From: Tetradesmus obliquus | Taxonomy: Eukaryota; Chlorophyta; Chlorophyceae; Sphaeropleales; Scenedesmaceae | Direction: 5' to 3' | Length of the DNA: 64,000 nucleotides | Assembly: GCA_030272155.1 (NCBI GenBank) | Contig: CP126203.1 | Coordinates: 496,001 to 560,000 of the forward strand | Shown here: positions 46,379 to 56,704 of the stretch, piece by piece | Numbering within the stretch: the first letter of the stretch is position 1 | Layout: the number at the start of each line of letters is the position of its first letter | The notes under the pieces: generated by a model | Databases searched by the model: none | The model's input: the letters and a program-made list of their open reading frames with translations, nothing else | What the model was told of the DNA's origin: nothing | Position numbers and translations under genes: made by a program

Positions 46379-48029
46379 CTTCACGTTCCCGCTTCTTTGG
46401 CAATTGATCCCTTCTGGTATAAAGAGTTACAGTTCCGGGTACGGATGCGAGTACAGCGACGGTCCTGAGCATTACACCGCAGCTGCAGCCTAAAAGATAG
46501 GCCCAAGAATGCAACCGCCCACCACACACCAGGGCCCCTGCCAGAGCTGCAGTCAGCAGAGGGTGGCACCCGGGTGGCACAACACCTTGTAAATCAGGGC
46601 CAACACACGGATCATCCACGTAGGAGCTGCTGCATCAGCGTGGCAGCGCTGCAGCATTGCAGATGCACACGACCCATGCCACGATGCACACATCAATGCA
46701 AAGGGATAGCAGATGTACTCCAGCAAGACTGCGGCTTTGAACATAATCAATATGCTTATCACCGCAACGAAGCCAGTAAAATCCTGCATGCTGGTCTCTC
46801 ATGAGTCAAAACCGGCTGTAGCGTTGCCGCAGCAAACACAACTACAGACAGCAGGTGGGCCACAGACAGTCTCATCATAGCATGCAACCCTGCATCAGGC
46901 ACCTGGATAGATACTGCCACAAGGTAACCACAAGATATGCTGATGATGCACCCAGCACACCACCTGCAACCATCGCAACAAGCATGCAGCATATTGCGCG
47001 CCCAGCAGTTGCTCTGTACGCAAACAATCGCTGGCTGGCAACTTGCATTGATGATGCCTGCTATTGTTGTGCATGCCACGGCAGCAACAAGTACGATGCA
47101 CAACCTTGATTGCTAGAGCTGGCACAAATCAGCTTTGGCGCAGTGTGCAGGCAGCAAACAGCACTGCCTGGATGCGCCTGACCATCAACAGTAGACAGCA
47201 AATGCAGAGGCGCTGATGCTATTACTGCGCCTGCATAGGGTTGGCTGCCGCACAAAATGAGCATGCTTCCCCACAACCGGAACGCAACCGCTCCAGCAAC
47301 ACACACAGATCAATGCTACGGTTACTGCAGCAGCTCTTGTAATCGAGTGAAAAGCCTGCGCAACAATGCCATTGCGGCTGCCACAAGCGGTCGGACCGTC
47401 ATGCCATTACAGCCATACACACAAGAGGACAAGCAACATATGCACACCATTACTATGTTGCCACCTGGGCCACCACTTGCCACAAGCAGAACACCAGCAC
47501 ATCCCGTGCTCGGAGGCGGATATACGAGACGTAATAGCACAGGAAACACTTGTCGCACAAACATATGTGCACAGGAGCTGCTGCATGACACGCAGCACAG
47601 CGTCTTTTTGCAACTGCCGCAGCTGCAATGCAAGTGGCTTTCTAAATGCTGCGCACACGTCATCACAAAGCATCGCACCACAGTGCCATTGACTTGGCAC
47701 CGTGAGCTGCAAAGGCAAACAGACAAGGCTCAGCGTGCAACACAACCGTGTCAGCAAGCCAGACACACCCCAGCATCACACAACATGTGCCAGAAGCATG
47801 TGCATCAGCAAGTTGCATGTGGCCCTTGGCACCACCACGTCTTACATCAACATGCCCTGCTGCAACTTCATGCCGCTGCCAGCCGACAACTGCAACTGCT
47901 GCTCAACGCAACCCAAACCTAAAGAGTAACACGGACACATCTAAAGCCCCTGCTGCTGCTGCTGTCACCTGCAGCAGCAGCTGCTGCTTCAGCTGCTTCT
48001 ACTATTGCATCTGTCCCAGCAGTAGCAGC
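46379..48029. other. Unassigned region between ARM paralogue 2 and TOM40, with hydrophobic minus-strand frames
   Basis: Minus-strand frames at 46619-46230, 46789-46553, 47103-46759, 47306-47061 and 47726-47322 are hydrophobic and in places resemble those at 20.1-21.7 kb. One basic stretch (YTRRDQLPKKRER) follows a hydrophobic segment. No exon chain could be built. The part near 47.8-48.0 kb is the TOM40 3' flank. Confidence 0.4.
47842..47846 (-). terminator. Possible TGTAA poly(A) signal of TOM40
   Basis: TTACA on the plus strand (TGTAA on the gene strand), ~185 nt beyond the TOM40 stop at 48030. Spacing is plausible; the motif is short. Confidence 0.35.
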
Positions 48030-51000
48030 CTATTCTCCTGCAGTGAAGCCGAAGCCAAACTTGTAGTTCTTGTGTGCATGGTCCAGCTCGGCACTCAGCA
48101 GGAAGTTGATGCCGGGGGCAAAGCGCTCCATGATGTAGCAGCTGACGACGCCTGCAGCAGCCAAAAGTAACAACAATTGAAATAGCAACATTTGAAATAT
48201 CAGTGACAGATGCGACGTTGCTTGTGCATGGTTCAGCTGCACTCAGCAAGAGGTTGATGCCGGGCGCAACGTGCTCCATGATGTAGCAGCAAACAACGCC
48301 TGCAGCCGAAACAGACAAAGTAACAACATTTGTAGAGTTGGCGACAGATGTGCCTGTGGTAGGGCTTGACAAAAAGCCAGTGAAGGATGTTGTGCTGAAG
48401 AATGGGTGCGGTGATGTATCTCATATGGCAGCTGACAAGGCTTGCAGGGAGCAGGCCAGCAGGCAAGCTTGCAGAAAGCAGACGTCGAAACGAGCTTGCA
48501 GGAAACAGGCACGCAAACGAGCTTGCAGGAAGCAGGCCAGCATACACGCTTGCAGGAAGTAGGCCATCAGGCATGCTTGCAGGAAGTAGGCCATCAGGCA
48601 CGGTTGCAGCACGTGAGGCCAGCAGACACACTTGCAGGATGCAGGCCAGCAGACACGCTTGCAGAAACAGGCCAGCAGGCACGCTTGCAGGAACAGGCCA
48701 GCAGACAAGCAGCCCCACCTGCGCTGTCGATCTTGCCCTGTAGCCGCGCCTGCCGCAGTGTGACATCATAACCGACTGTGGCTGTGGCCTCCCTGCTGGC
48801 CCAGTGGTACAGCAGGTCGGTGGCCAGCGTCACCTGCAGCAGCAGCAGCAGGAGCAGCAGCAGCAGGCTGCGTTGAGCCTTTGCATGCATTGACGACAAA
48901 AGTTGCCAGCAGCCGCACAGTCAGCGTCAAGAGCTGAACTGTGAGCACAACAAACAAACAGCAGCCCGTGTGTCGTTCTTTCCACTGGATGGATTGCAGC
49001 ACACAACAGCCACAGACACAGAAGCACCTCACCTTGTCAGTGACTTTGTGTGCGTACTGTGCTGACAGGATGCCTGTGGTGGCCACCTGCATGGTGGCGA
49101 TGTGCTGCTGCCCCGTGTGCCGCAGAGCCAGGCCCAGCCCGCTGCGCAGCTGCCCGCCCAGCCAGAAGAACTCTCCGCCAGCAGACAGGCTAGGTGTGAG
49201 GGATTGGAAGTAGTTGAGGCCTGCGGCAATAAAACATAATAATCATGGTTTTCGTGGTGTTTTTCAGTGCAGATTTGAGCAAAAACGAGGGGGTTAGAGC
49301 AAAAATGTATGGTGGGGTGCAGCGCCAGGCCCAGCCCGCTGCGCAGCTGCCCGCCCAGCCAGAAGAACTCGCCACCGGCAGACTGGCTGAGTGTGAGAGA
49401 CTGGAAGTAGTTCAGGCCTGCGGCAAAGACAACACAGACCAATCGTGGTGTTCATGGTGCTTTTCTGATGGTTTGTAAGCGCGGAAGTGGGCAGAACTGA
49501 GGGAGTGAGAGCATAATGTGTGTGGTTGGGTGCAGCGCCAGCCCCCTGCGCAGCTGCCCGCCCAGCCAGAAGAACTCTCCACCAGCAGACAGACTTGGTG
49601 AGAGCGACTGGAAGTAGTTCAGGCCTGCGGCAAGGAAACGCATGAAAAGACAGAATTATGGTTGAACTTTAAGTGGGCAACGTCATTTAAAGTGCCGAGG
49701 AAGTAAAAGAGATTGCTGTACGATTGGATGCGGTGCTAGGCCCAGCCCGCTGCGCAGCTGCCCGCCCAGCCAGCAGAATACTCCAGCAGCAAACAGACTT
49801 GGTGAGAGCGGTTGGAGGCAGTTCAGGCCTGCGGCGGAAGCAAAAAGCAAGTGGCACGTCACAGGCTGCGTGCAGTGTTCATCAGTGCATTGCCCATCAC
49901 TCACCCATGAACTGCGGCGTGCCCAGCTTCAGCTGCCGATCAATCAGCTGAAGTTACGCAGTCCAATACTTCAGAAACACGGCACCCTCTGTTCACGCCG
50001 CCACAGCAAACCCACGCTAATACCTAGCTGTTGCAGCGCTCACCCAGGAACTGCGGCGTGCCCAGCTTCAGCTGCCCATTCCAGTCCTTGCCCTTCACAT
50101 CAATGTCACCCATCACCTGCAGCAGCAGACACGACATGGTTCGAGAAAGATCAACATGGCTGAAGCGCCTCAAAGACAGTGTTGGAAGTCAATGCTGCTT
50201 TGCACTTGCAAACAATAGTCAACACATGCGACTGGTGCCTTGTCACATAACACGACGTCACCGCTCACCTGGCTCTGGCCTGCCTCATTGCTCAGCTGCA
50301 TGTTCACACGGCTGCTCAGCCAGTCGGCAAAATCGTACCTGCAGGCAGCAGGGGCAGCGGTGGCAGCAGCAACACAGGAGCAGATGTAAGCGAACACCAT
50401 GTGAGCATGGAGACGGGTTGAAGGCTGCTCAACTGCTGCTGCTGCTGCTGCTGCCACAGTCACTGCATTGCTGCTGCTGCTGCTACTGCTGCTGCTGCTG
50501 TGTCCCCTGCTGCAATGCCGCAACTCCTTGAGCCGCCATGACAGCCTGCCACCTGCACCTGCTGCTACTGCAGGCGCTGTGATTGCTGCTACTGCTGCTA
50601 CTGCTGCTGTCGTCCCTGCAGTGCAGCCACTCACTTGAGCCTGCCTGACAGCCTGCCATCTGTGGTAATGCGGCCCAGCGCAAAGTGCTGCAGCAGCAGC
50701 GCATGCACGAGCACCACAAGAAGAGGAACAAGCAGCAGCAAGTCAGGTGACAGCAGCAGACAGCAAACCGTGCCAGCGCAAATAGTGTGCAGCCACAGAA
50801 AACACAACAAAAAGACCCGAGCTGGCTTGTTTGCTAACCAGGCTTTCTCAGCCTGTGTGCGGAAACATGACACCACAATGCGCAGACAGCACCTAGCTGA
50901 CTGCATGCGGCATTATGCCATGCTGGCTGCAGAGCAAGGCTGCTGGAACTTGCTGGCAGCCCACTGCCTCCTCATGTGCAGATGTCAAGCCTACTCACCC

Positions 51001-52366
51001 CCTTTTCGCTGATGAGGTTTGCTCCAAACTCATATGTGCCCACAGGCACCTTGAGCATCTGCTTGCTGCCAGTGGCTGCACCGGGCAGCTCCAGATTGCC
51101 CATGAACAGGCTGCAGCAGCAGCAGCAGCAGCAGCCAATGTCAACACAGCAACGCACAGGTGGGTTGCGACGATAACTTCGTCATGCTCTACCCAGATGC
51201 AACCTGCCAAGAGTCATAGGGTTCGCCATGTGACTGCACAATGTCCAAGAACGAATGTCTTTCACAACCTGCTGCTGCCGCTCAGCTGCTGCATGCCGCT
51301 GCTTGCCAGCAAGCCAGCTGCCAAGCTATCAAGCAGACCCCAGCAGACACTGTAGCCACAGCCGCCCTGTGCATCACTGCTGCTGCTGCCAGTGCCAGCC
51401 CGGCGCACCTGTGTGTGAGGAAGAAGTTTTGGTTGAGCGGCCGTGTGATTTCGAAGCGCAGGCCCTCAAACACATCAGGCTTCAGAGCCACTGCAGGCGG
51501 CAGCAGCAGCAGCAGCAGGGAGCCAAATGGCATGTGATGGGAGGCTACAGGTGTGCTGACCTCAGGATCAGACAGCTGCATGTTGCGCCAGTGCGTGTGG
51601 CGGCAGTTGCTTCTGTCAAGTGAGCAGCAACTGCTATTCAACAAGAACCAGCTGCGCATCGCCTGCTGCAAGCTGACAGGCTGCAGTGGCTGCTGCTGGC
51701 TGCTGTGATTTCTTGGCACCTGACGAGCAGGAGCTCTGCAGCAGGATATACAGAAAGCATGCAAGCCAGCCAGCCACGGAAAGCGTTCACGTGTAACCAC
51801 TGCTGCGCTTGCTGCATAACTGCGCTCCTGCAACACTGCACACTGCTGTTGCAGAGCGTCGACCCTGCAAAAGAGAGTTCCCAGTGCCTAGAGTGCTGTG
51901 TATGCTTGAAAGCTGCTGCGCACTGCACTCCAGGTTGGCGGCTTGCTTCACTGCATGTGCAGGCGCTACTCACTCATCACTTCTCTTTGGATGTCCTCAT
52001 ATCTCACAGGCGGTGGCAGGTTCAGGTAATCTGTCTTTGGCTCCTGCAAGATTGCAAAGCAGTGCCAGCATGTGCTGACTGTGATACATGGAGTTCACAT
52101 CCATTGCAGCAGCCCTGCCCCGCCAGCAGCAGTAGCTCAGCTGCTGTGAGCCATGCGGGCCTTGGATCGCTGCTGATGCCTTGATACGTAAATCCAAGTC
52201 TTTCAGAACCAAAGTCGGATGCAAATGCGCGCTGCCTGTACGTATTTGAGTGCCAGCTGACCTCTTCAAGATCTTTGAGGGCCTGCTGCACCACTGGCGA
52301 AGTGCCCTTCGTGAAGTTCGGCATAGGGGGCGGAGCCGTGTCCGCTTTGCTACTTGTAATGCCCAT
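48030..52366 (-). CDS. TOM40: TOM40, mitochondrial outer-membrane import channel
   Basis: Beta-barrel pore of the TOM complex through which nuclear-encoded precursors enter mitochondria. Ten exons in gene order: 52366-52262, 52043-51974, 51490-51409, 51110-50999, 50687-50635, 50338-50269, 50116-50044, 49220-49033, 48833-48719, 48151-48030. All phases agree; 329 residues, close to the plant length (~310). Diagnostic segments: [127 protein letters not shown], and the C-terminal [19 protein letters not shown]. The start at 52366 ([17 protein letters not shown]) follows the plant pattern of a short N-terminus. Introns before exons 8 and 10 and after exon 7 hold junction copies. The start faces uL24c across 773 bp. 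Confidence 0.96.
48215..48299 (-). repeat. Acceptor-side copy of TOM40 exon 10
   Basis: A copy of the start of the last exon ([20 protein letters not shown]) after a GCTGCAG acceptor at 48299, 148 bp upstream of the real start at 48151. Several replacements suggest decay. Confidence 0.88.
48440..48715 (-). repeat. ~27-bp minisatellite in the last TOM40 intron
   Basis: About ten imperfect copies of a gcaggaagcaggccagcagg-like unit. It lies between exon 9 and the exon 10 copies and has no coding role in TOM40. Confidence 0.88.
49320..49835 (-). repeat. Three extra acceptor-side copies of TOM40 exon 8
   Basis: Copies of the first ~90 bases of exon 8 (LNYFQSL...[12 protein letters not shown]) with GCCGCAG-type acceptors start at 49417, 49624 and 49828, spaced 197, 207 and 204 bp from the real start at 49220. 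The farthest copy is the most diverged ([13 protein letters not shown]). Confidence 0.93.
49905..49955 (-). repeat. Donor-side copy of TOM40 exon 7
   Basis: A copy of the exon end (QLKLGTPQF) plus GTGAGT donor ending at 49905, 139 bp from the real end at 50044. Confidence 0.88.
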
Positions 52367-53139
52367 TGTCGCAGCTGCTGCTCAGTGTGCGTGGCCTGTC
52401 ACAGCAATACGCCGGTTTCGCACACACAGAACTCAGACGCCTGAACCACCAACGCTTCACGAACTTCAAGTTGATGTAAAGTCCAAGAAAGAATCCAGGC
52501 ACGCATGCAGCGTGCTTGCGAGAAATGACAGCGCCCACCAGGGCTTTGCTTGCAGCTGAACAGCTACCTGGGCCAGGCGATAGTCACGGTTGTACCTCAA
52601 GCTGAATGCTTGCTTGGACACAGTTTGCTGCAATCGCCCAACGTGAAGCTGCTGCTAGAGGCTTGTTTTCTTTGAAGGTGACTGCTTCTCGTGTGAACTG
52701 TAGATGACTAGTTTGTGAAGGAATTTGTGATGTAATGATTGACAGTTGATTTAGAAGTTGAGCTTATAGGCAAAGCAGTGGCCCGTCAGGCATACTTGGC
52801 AGCTTTCGCCATCAGGAGGGACTGTAGCTGGCCAGCATTAGCTCATTGGATACCATCATATGCTTCAAAAGTTTCTCTTGCAGCAAGTCAACCGGAGTCA
52901 GCTGCAGCGGTGTACAGTGGCACAGCAGCCATCCACCACCAGTGTCTCGGCCACCAGGCAGTGACTGCCAAAGCGTGCCTTGCATTCGGCGTGCTAATGT
53001 AGTTTGGGGGTTTGTTCCGAAAATGTTTATGTTTCCAGACCGTTCAATGCCTTGACGGATTGCACTGTTGCTGTCGTGGTGTGCAGGCCTCTCGACTCGG
53101 AACGGGCAGCCCCCCGCAGCACAGCAGCCAGCAGCAGCC
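52367..53139. other. Divergent intergenic promoter region of TOM40 and uL24c
   Basis: 773 bp between the start codons. No distinctive motif is visible. A non-CAG-rich stretch at about 52680-52790 could hold core promoter sequence. Short frames here are unconvincing. Confidence 0.55.
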
Positions 53140-54745
53140 ATGCAGAGCTCTTTCCTGGGCAGCGGTCTGCGCAGCAGCACGCAGCGCTGCTTCGCGCCTA
53201 GCCGTGTGAGCCCAAAGGCCTGCACTGTTGTGGCTCATTATGGTGGCCGCGTGAACCTGGGCGGTGGCAAGGCCTGGGAGCGTACTGAGACCAACCAGAA
53301 TGGCAAGCCAGTGAAGGTCAAGATGCACGTGAAGAAGGGTGACATTGTGCAGGTGCGGGTGCTGGCAGATGAGCGCTGCTGCTGCTGCTGCTGCTGTTCC
53401 GCTGCTGCTGCTGCTGCTGCTGCCTGGAGCCAGCTGCAGCGGCAGCAGCAGATCAATTAATCCGACAGTTGTCCTACTGGAAACAGCAGCGTCAGAGGAT
53501 TCAGCAGCAGCAGCAGTGATGCTGATGAAGTGTTGATGGCACAGCTGCATCAGGCACTGAACTGGCCTGTGTGCCAGCCTGGGCAGTCGCCGCGGTCCTG
53601 ACAATGGCAGCAGCTCCAGCAGCCTCGCTGGCAGACAGCAGTGAAGCATGCAAATAGTATGCTACACTACTGCTGCAGTTGCGGCACCATTAGCAGCAGC
53701 ATCACTGCAGCAGCGTGACCTGAATTTGCAAGTATTTGTGGACAGGCCTAGCACCTAGCAGCGTTGGTGCAGCAGTAGCGGCTGTGTAGCACCCTCTGAC
53801 CATAGAGCCTCAGGATTGTATCATGCTGCTGCCGCTGCCGCTGCTGCTGCTGTCAGGTGGTCAGTGGCAAGGACAAGGGCACAGTGGCTGAGGTGGAGAA
53901 GGTCATCAGCACACGCGGCATGGTGGTGGTCAAGGGCGTGAACATCACGGTGAGAACTGCCGCCTGGACTGTGAACTTCTGTGTAACTTTGTAATAATGT
54001 AGTTGTATCATGAACTTGTGGCACGGCACCTGGTTGCATGAAGCGCGGCGTTGGATTCGCACACTTGAGCCCCTGCTGCCTCGTTCGGATGTTTGCTGTT
54101 CTGAGAGCACCAGTACTTCATGCCTTCTTTCAATCGTGTTATGTTTACACGCTGAACTTCCTGTGGGTTTTCTGTTGTGCCGCCAGGTGCGCAACGTGTC
54201 ACCCCGCTCCAAGGACGAGCAGGGCCAGCAGAAGCGCCAGGAGTCCCCCATCCACCACAGCAACGTGATGCACTACAGCATGTCTGCCGGAAAGCGCAGC
54301 AGGGTGGGGTACAAGCTCACAGAGGACGGCCGCAAGGTGAGGCTTTGGGTTTATGTTAATACCGTCAATCTCAGCAGGGGCAGCAGCAGGGGCAGCAGCA
54401 GGATCAGCAACAGCAGCAGCAGCAGAAGCAATGGTGCAGGGTTGCAGAGGGGTTGCGCAGTTTGAGCAGCCCGGTATGTTGCATGTTTGACACGGCCTTA
54501 GGGTGTGGCTGCTTGCCACGGACAGCAGCCACATGTCACAACCACAGCTCATGCAGTGCCGGTACTGCTTGTGCTGAAGTCTGTGCTTGCTGCTGCTGCT
54601 GCTGCCTCAGGTGCGCTACCTGGTGAAGACTGGCGAGGAGCTGCCTGAGCGCAGCTTCAAGCAGCCGGCAGCAGCAGCAGAGAGCAGCAGCAGCGACAGC
54701 AGCGCCGCGCAGCCCCCTGCAGGCGATGCACCCAGCTCCGCATAA
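53140..54745 (+). CDS. RPL24: Plastid 50S ribosomal protein uL24c
   Basis: Assembly-initiating protein of the chloroplast large ribosomal subunit, nuclear-encoded. Exons 53140-53352, 53857-53949, 54187-54336, 54611-54745, all introns phase 0; 196 residues. An N-terminal transit peptide rich in Ser/Arg (MQSSFLGSGLRSSTQRC) ends near SPKACTVVAHYG. The KOW domain follows (MHVKKGDIVQVVSGKDKGTV, then EVEKVI and VVVKGVNITVRNV). The family's SPIHHSNVMHYS and the basic stretch KRSRVGYKLTEDGRKVRYLV come next. A Ser/Ala/Gln-rich tail closes the protein. The plastid rather than mitochondrial form is inferred from the transit peptide and the IHHSNV region. Confidence 0.95.
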
Positions 54746-54828
54746 GCAGCAAGCAGCTGCTTTGGGGTGGCAGTGCTGGTGTGGTTTGAGTTCTGTTTCT
54801 GTGACATTGCTGCGGGAGCTTGAGCTGC

Positions 54829-54831
<3 letters not shown>

Positions 54832-54882
<51 letters not shown>
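54832..54882 (+). repeat. (CAG)17 tract in the uL24c 3' flank
   Basis: Uninterrupted CAG run ~90 nt after the stop, probably in the 3' UTR. Confidence 0.93.
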
Positions 54883-54883
<1 letters not shown>

Positions 54884-55188
54884 GTTTCTGCTGCGCTGTG
54901 CTGGGTGGCTAAGCAGGAGGAGGTTTGGAAGGTTGCTGGTATGTCAGCAGCTGGCAGGGTGATATACAAGGGGCAGGGAGAACTGATGACAGTAGCAGCT
55001 CTTCCTTGAAGGCTGCTCGGGTGGGGGTATAGACACGCTATTAGCGCATGCGTCAGGGTAACAAAAACTACTCAGTGCTGTCTCTTCTGGTTCCCAGTGC
55101 TGACCTGTTGCAACGTTGTCCAGTCTCAGCAGCTACAATATGTCCTGCGCGTTGGTATAAGTCGGCAGCGTTACAGCGTCCATGCATG

Positions 55189-55193
55189 TGTAA
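55189..55193 (+). terminator. Possible TGTAA poly(A) signal of uL24c
   Basis: TGTAA ~445 nt past the stop codon at 54745, on the sense strand. It is the first such pentamer I noticed downstream. Confidence 0.35.
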
Positions 55194-55676
55194 CTTACAG
55201 TTCAGCTGGCAAGTCGGGCTGCATTGAACAGCTTCCCAGGCTGGGGGCAGCAGTCATGCCTTGTGAAAGGTGCACAGCAGACAACTGCTGCTGGATGCGG
55301 CACTGATGCGGCATTGATCCCTCTAGTTGATCGACTCCAAGAATCCAGTGTACACCAGTTCTAGTTCAAGGCTGTGCGAGGACAGCACCCACATTCGAAG
55401 GCAAAGAGGCTGTGCAGTATTGCAGCGCAGCCGCAACACATCAACAAACCCAAGGACAGCAAAACCACAGCACAGCAGCCATGCACAGACGCAGACGCAG
55501 GGCGACAGCTGCCAGCACCTGCACCTGTTGAACACAAAACTTCACACCACCCAAACCTTCCTTGCAAACTTAAGCCCGGGAAAAAGAACGTGCATCATCA
55601 ACTGAAAGGAGGTGCAGGCGAGCACGAACAGAGAGGCTGCAGCGCTGCAGACATGCATCATCAACTGCATGATGCA

Positions 55677-56020
55677 TCAGTGCATGCGGTCTAACTGATT
55701 GCTGGAGGCTTTGCGGTGCATCCGATCCAGCTGGCTGCTGGAGCCTTTCCGTTCATCCTGCTGCGCCTGCCGCCTGCTTAGCACACCCGCCCTGCTTACA
55801 CTCACAAACTGCACCGCCGACCGCTGCTGCTGCTGCTGCTGCCGCTCCGCAGCCTGAAGCTCCGGCATCTGCAGCAGCTGCTGCTCCTGCTGCTCCTCCT
55901 CCTGCTGCTGCTGCTTGTGGTCTTGCCCAAAGTCGTCGCTGACATGAACTTTTCGCATTTTCGAGCTGATTGGCATGGGCATGCTGCTGGTGATGCTGCC
56001 GAGCTTGTGCTGGCAGCAAC
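55677..56020 (-). repeat. Tandem copy of the last exon of the MOT2-like gene
   Basis: A second copy of the terminal exon (CCQHKLGSITSSMPMPISSK through SSSQLDRMHRKASSNQLDRM and stop) lies 427 bp beyond the first. It lacks the transmembrane part (FPLGVIFALCSIF), and the sequence before it has an acceptor-like TTTTGCAG near 56041. It could be an alternative last exon but would need another phase to read the same protein. Confidence 0.9.
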
Positions 56021-56103
56021 AGCCACGCATGGCAACCTCTGCAAAACACAATTACAGTATGAAAGAGATGCAGGCCAACAGCCAGGCTGCAGCAACACCA
56101 GCA

Positions 56104-56667
56104 TCAGTGCATGCGGTCTAACTGATTGCTGGAGGCTTTGCGGTGCATCCGATCCAGCTGGCTGCTGGAGCCTTTCCGTTCATCCTGCTGCTCCTGCCGC
56201 CTACTCAGCACCCCAGCCCTGCTGACACTCACAAACTGCACCGCTGGCCTTTGCTGCTGCTGCTGCTGCTGCCGCTCTGCAGCCTGTAGCTCCGGCATCT
56301 GCAGCTGCTGCTGCTGCTCCTGCTGCTCCTCCTCCTCCTGCTGCTGCTGCTTGTGGTCTTGCCCAAAGTCGTCACTGACGTGGACTTTTCTCATTTTCGA
56401 GCTGATTGGCATGGGCATGCTGCTGGTGATGCTGCCTAGCTTGTGCTGGCAGCAGGCTGCTGCTGCAAGGAAGATGCTGCACAGCGCAAATATTACTCCC
56501 AACGGGAAATCGCTGACCTGCAGTAGCAAAGACAACAGCAAAGCGCAAGCAGCCCGTGTCAGCAACAGTAGCAGCAGCAGCAGCAGCAGCCACCGCAAGA
56601 TGACACCAGGGGAAGGTCCCCAGACTTCCAGCACGGCAGCGGCCGGGTGAAGCAGCGGCAGCGCATG

Positions 56668-56704
<37 letters not shown>

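Larger units (their letters stand above)
54746..55676. other. 3' flank of uL24c and spacer before the MOT2-like gene
   Basis: It contains the (CAG)17 tract and a TGTAA motif (own entries). No further gene was seen; the convergent neighbour's duplicated last exon begins at about 55677. Confidence 0.55.
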
